DNA of 7,956 nt. Origin: an uncultured Muribaculaceae bacterium. Lineage in GTDB: Bacteria; Bacteroidota; Bacteroidia; Bacteroidales; Muribaculaceae. The stretch spans positions 1-7,956 of the forward strand of contig CAJUKD010000051.1 in assembly GCA_910587235.1 (NCBI GenBank), read 5' to 3'. The notes under the pieces were generated by a model that was given only the letters and a program-made list of their open reading frames with translations, had not been told where the DNA came from and did no database searches. The position numbers and the translations under genes were made by a program. This document shows positions 7,591 through 7,956 of this stretch, piece by piece (the first letter of the stretch is position 1; each line of letters starts with the position of its first letter).

Positions 7591-7623
7591 CAAATTTAAG
7601 AATAACAATTAACAAAAACCAAC
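7591..7623 (-). promoter_or_regulatory. Promoter of the 1058-residue surface protein gene
   Basis: The minus strand reads TAAATTTG at 7591-7598, an exact match to the -7 consensus TAnnTTTG. A weaker GTTG (7620-7623) lies 21 bp further upstream as a partial -33 box. Transcription would begin near 7584, giving a leader of about 55 nt before the ATG at 7530. The leader is AT-rich with no Shine-Dalgarno motif, as is normal in Bacteroidetes. Confidence 0.6.
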
Positions 7624-7875
7624 TTAAATTATTAAAAAAAACAAAACACATGGATTTTGCAGCTATTTTCCACACTACACCATCATTTACCACCCGTTTG
7701 ACGCAGCTTCAAGCCATATTGTAATTTCATCAAGCATCTCCTATAAACAAGCACCTAACCTCCGACAATAATCAGATTGACAGCATTTATTATATGTGTA
7801 ACACTACACTTTTAATTAAACTGCTTTTTTTATCAAAACAACAACTGATGAACTATTTTTTTTGAAAAAAATCTT

Positions 7876-7883
7876 TATCTTTG
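7876..7883 (+). promoter_or_regulatory. Promoter -7 box of the gene at the right edge
   Basis: TATCTTTG matches the Bacteroidetes -7 consensus TAnnTTTG exactly. No TTTG lies at the usual 19-21 bp upstream; the nearest TTTG (7861-7864) is only 11 bp away, so the -33 box is poor. A T-run followed by an A-run (about 7855-7871) just upstream may act as a curved or UP-like element. The expected start near 7890 gives a leader of about 60 nt to the ATG at 7949. Confidence 0.6.
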
Positions 7884-7948
7884 CTCCAACAACAGATCAA
7901 CAAACTAAATATAAAAATATACGTAACAAATCCTATTTCAGAATCAGA

Positions 7949-7956
7949 ATGAAAAA
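7949..7956 (+). CDS. Start of a gene truncated by the window edge
   Basis: ATG AAA AA at the last eight bases is the beginning of a plus-strand gene, probably MKK, the usual opening of a Bacteroidetes signal peptide. The call rests on the promoter box at 7876-7883 and the A-rich leader in between. Nothing can be said about its product; an exported protein is a guess from the lysines. Confidence 0.5.

Larger units (their letters stand above)
7531..7948. other. AT-rich divergent intergenic region
   Basis: These 418 bp separate two outward-reading genes. The left part holds the minus-strand promoter and leader of the large surface protein, and the last 75 bp hold the plus-strand promoter and leader of the gene starting at 7949. 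Between about 7625 and 7850 I see no convincing gene, tRNA, structured RNA or strong inverted repeat; TTAATTAA (7813-7820) is only a short palindrome. The length leaves room for operator sites or a small RNA, but nothing in the sequence demands one. Confidence 0.7.

Noticed and set aside
7650..7724. 24-codon plus-strand frame beginning MDFAAIFHTT
   Set aside because: An A-rich stretch precedes it, but there is no TAnnTTTG box upstream and no terminator after it. A frame this short is expected by chance.

Overview
The window looks like a chromosomal segment of a Bacteroidales bacterium from a gut-type lineage; Muribaculaceae is my best guess but is not proven. The evidence is promoter boxes matching the Bacteroidetes consensus TAnnTTTG (four exact -7 matches), AT-rich leaders with no Shine-Dalgarno motif, and two secreted proteins with the short C-terminal 'VYSLSG...GIYIV' type tail common in this phylum. 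There is no sign of phage, insertion sequence, CRISPR array, tRNA or rRNA.

Layout. Positions 1-79 hold at most the last codons of an unseen gene. A promoter at about 60-87 drives a plus-strand gene (156/285-2585) for a secreted phosphatidylinositol-specific phospholipase C-like enzyme with accessory beta-rich domains. The reading frame contains a textbook signal peptide, but its expected ATG is ACG (156-158). The only in-frame ATG lies at 285, inside the mature protein. A perfect 23-bp inverted repeat (2603-2650) serves as a shared terminator with the convergent guaA (2672-4210, minus), a complete GMP synthase with its own consensus promoter at 4245-4276. Upstream of guaA, on the same strand but as a separate unit, is a 1058-residue multidomain surface or secreted protein (4354-7530, minus) with its own terminator (4300-4330) and promoter. 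The 418-bp AT-rich region at 7531-7948 is a divergent intergenic region. It ends in a plus-strand promoter and the first codons (ATG AAA AA) of a gene cut by the window edge.

How the genes relate. The two large genes encode exported proteins with the same kind of C-terminal tail, so they probably use the same export and surface-attachment route. guaA is a housekeeping purine gene that happens to sit between them, and terminators on both sides argue against an operon. I see no multi-gene novel system. The observations most worth a second look are the ACG at the phospholipase start, the phospholipase's modular architecture, and an Fn3 domain in the large protein that appears split by an inserted jelly-roll domain.
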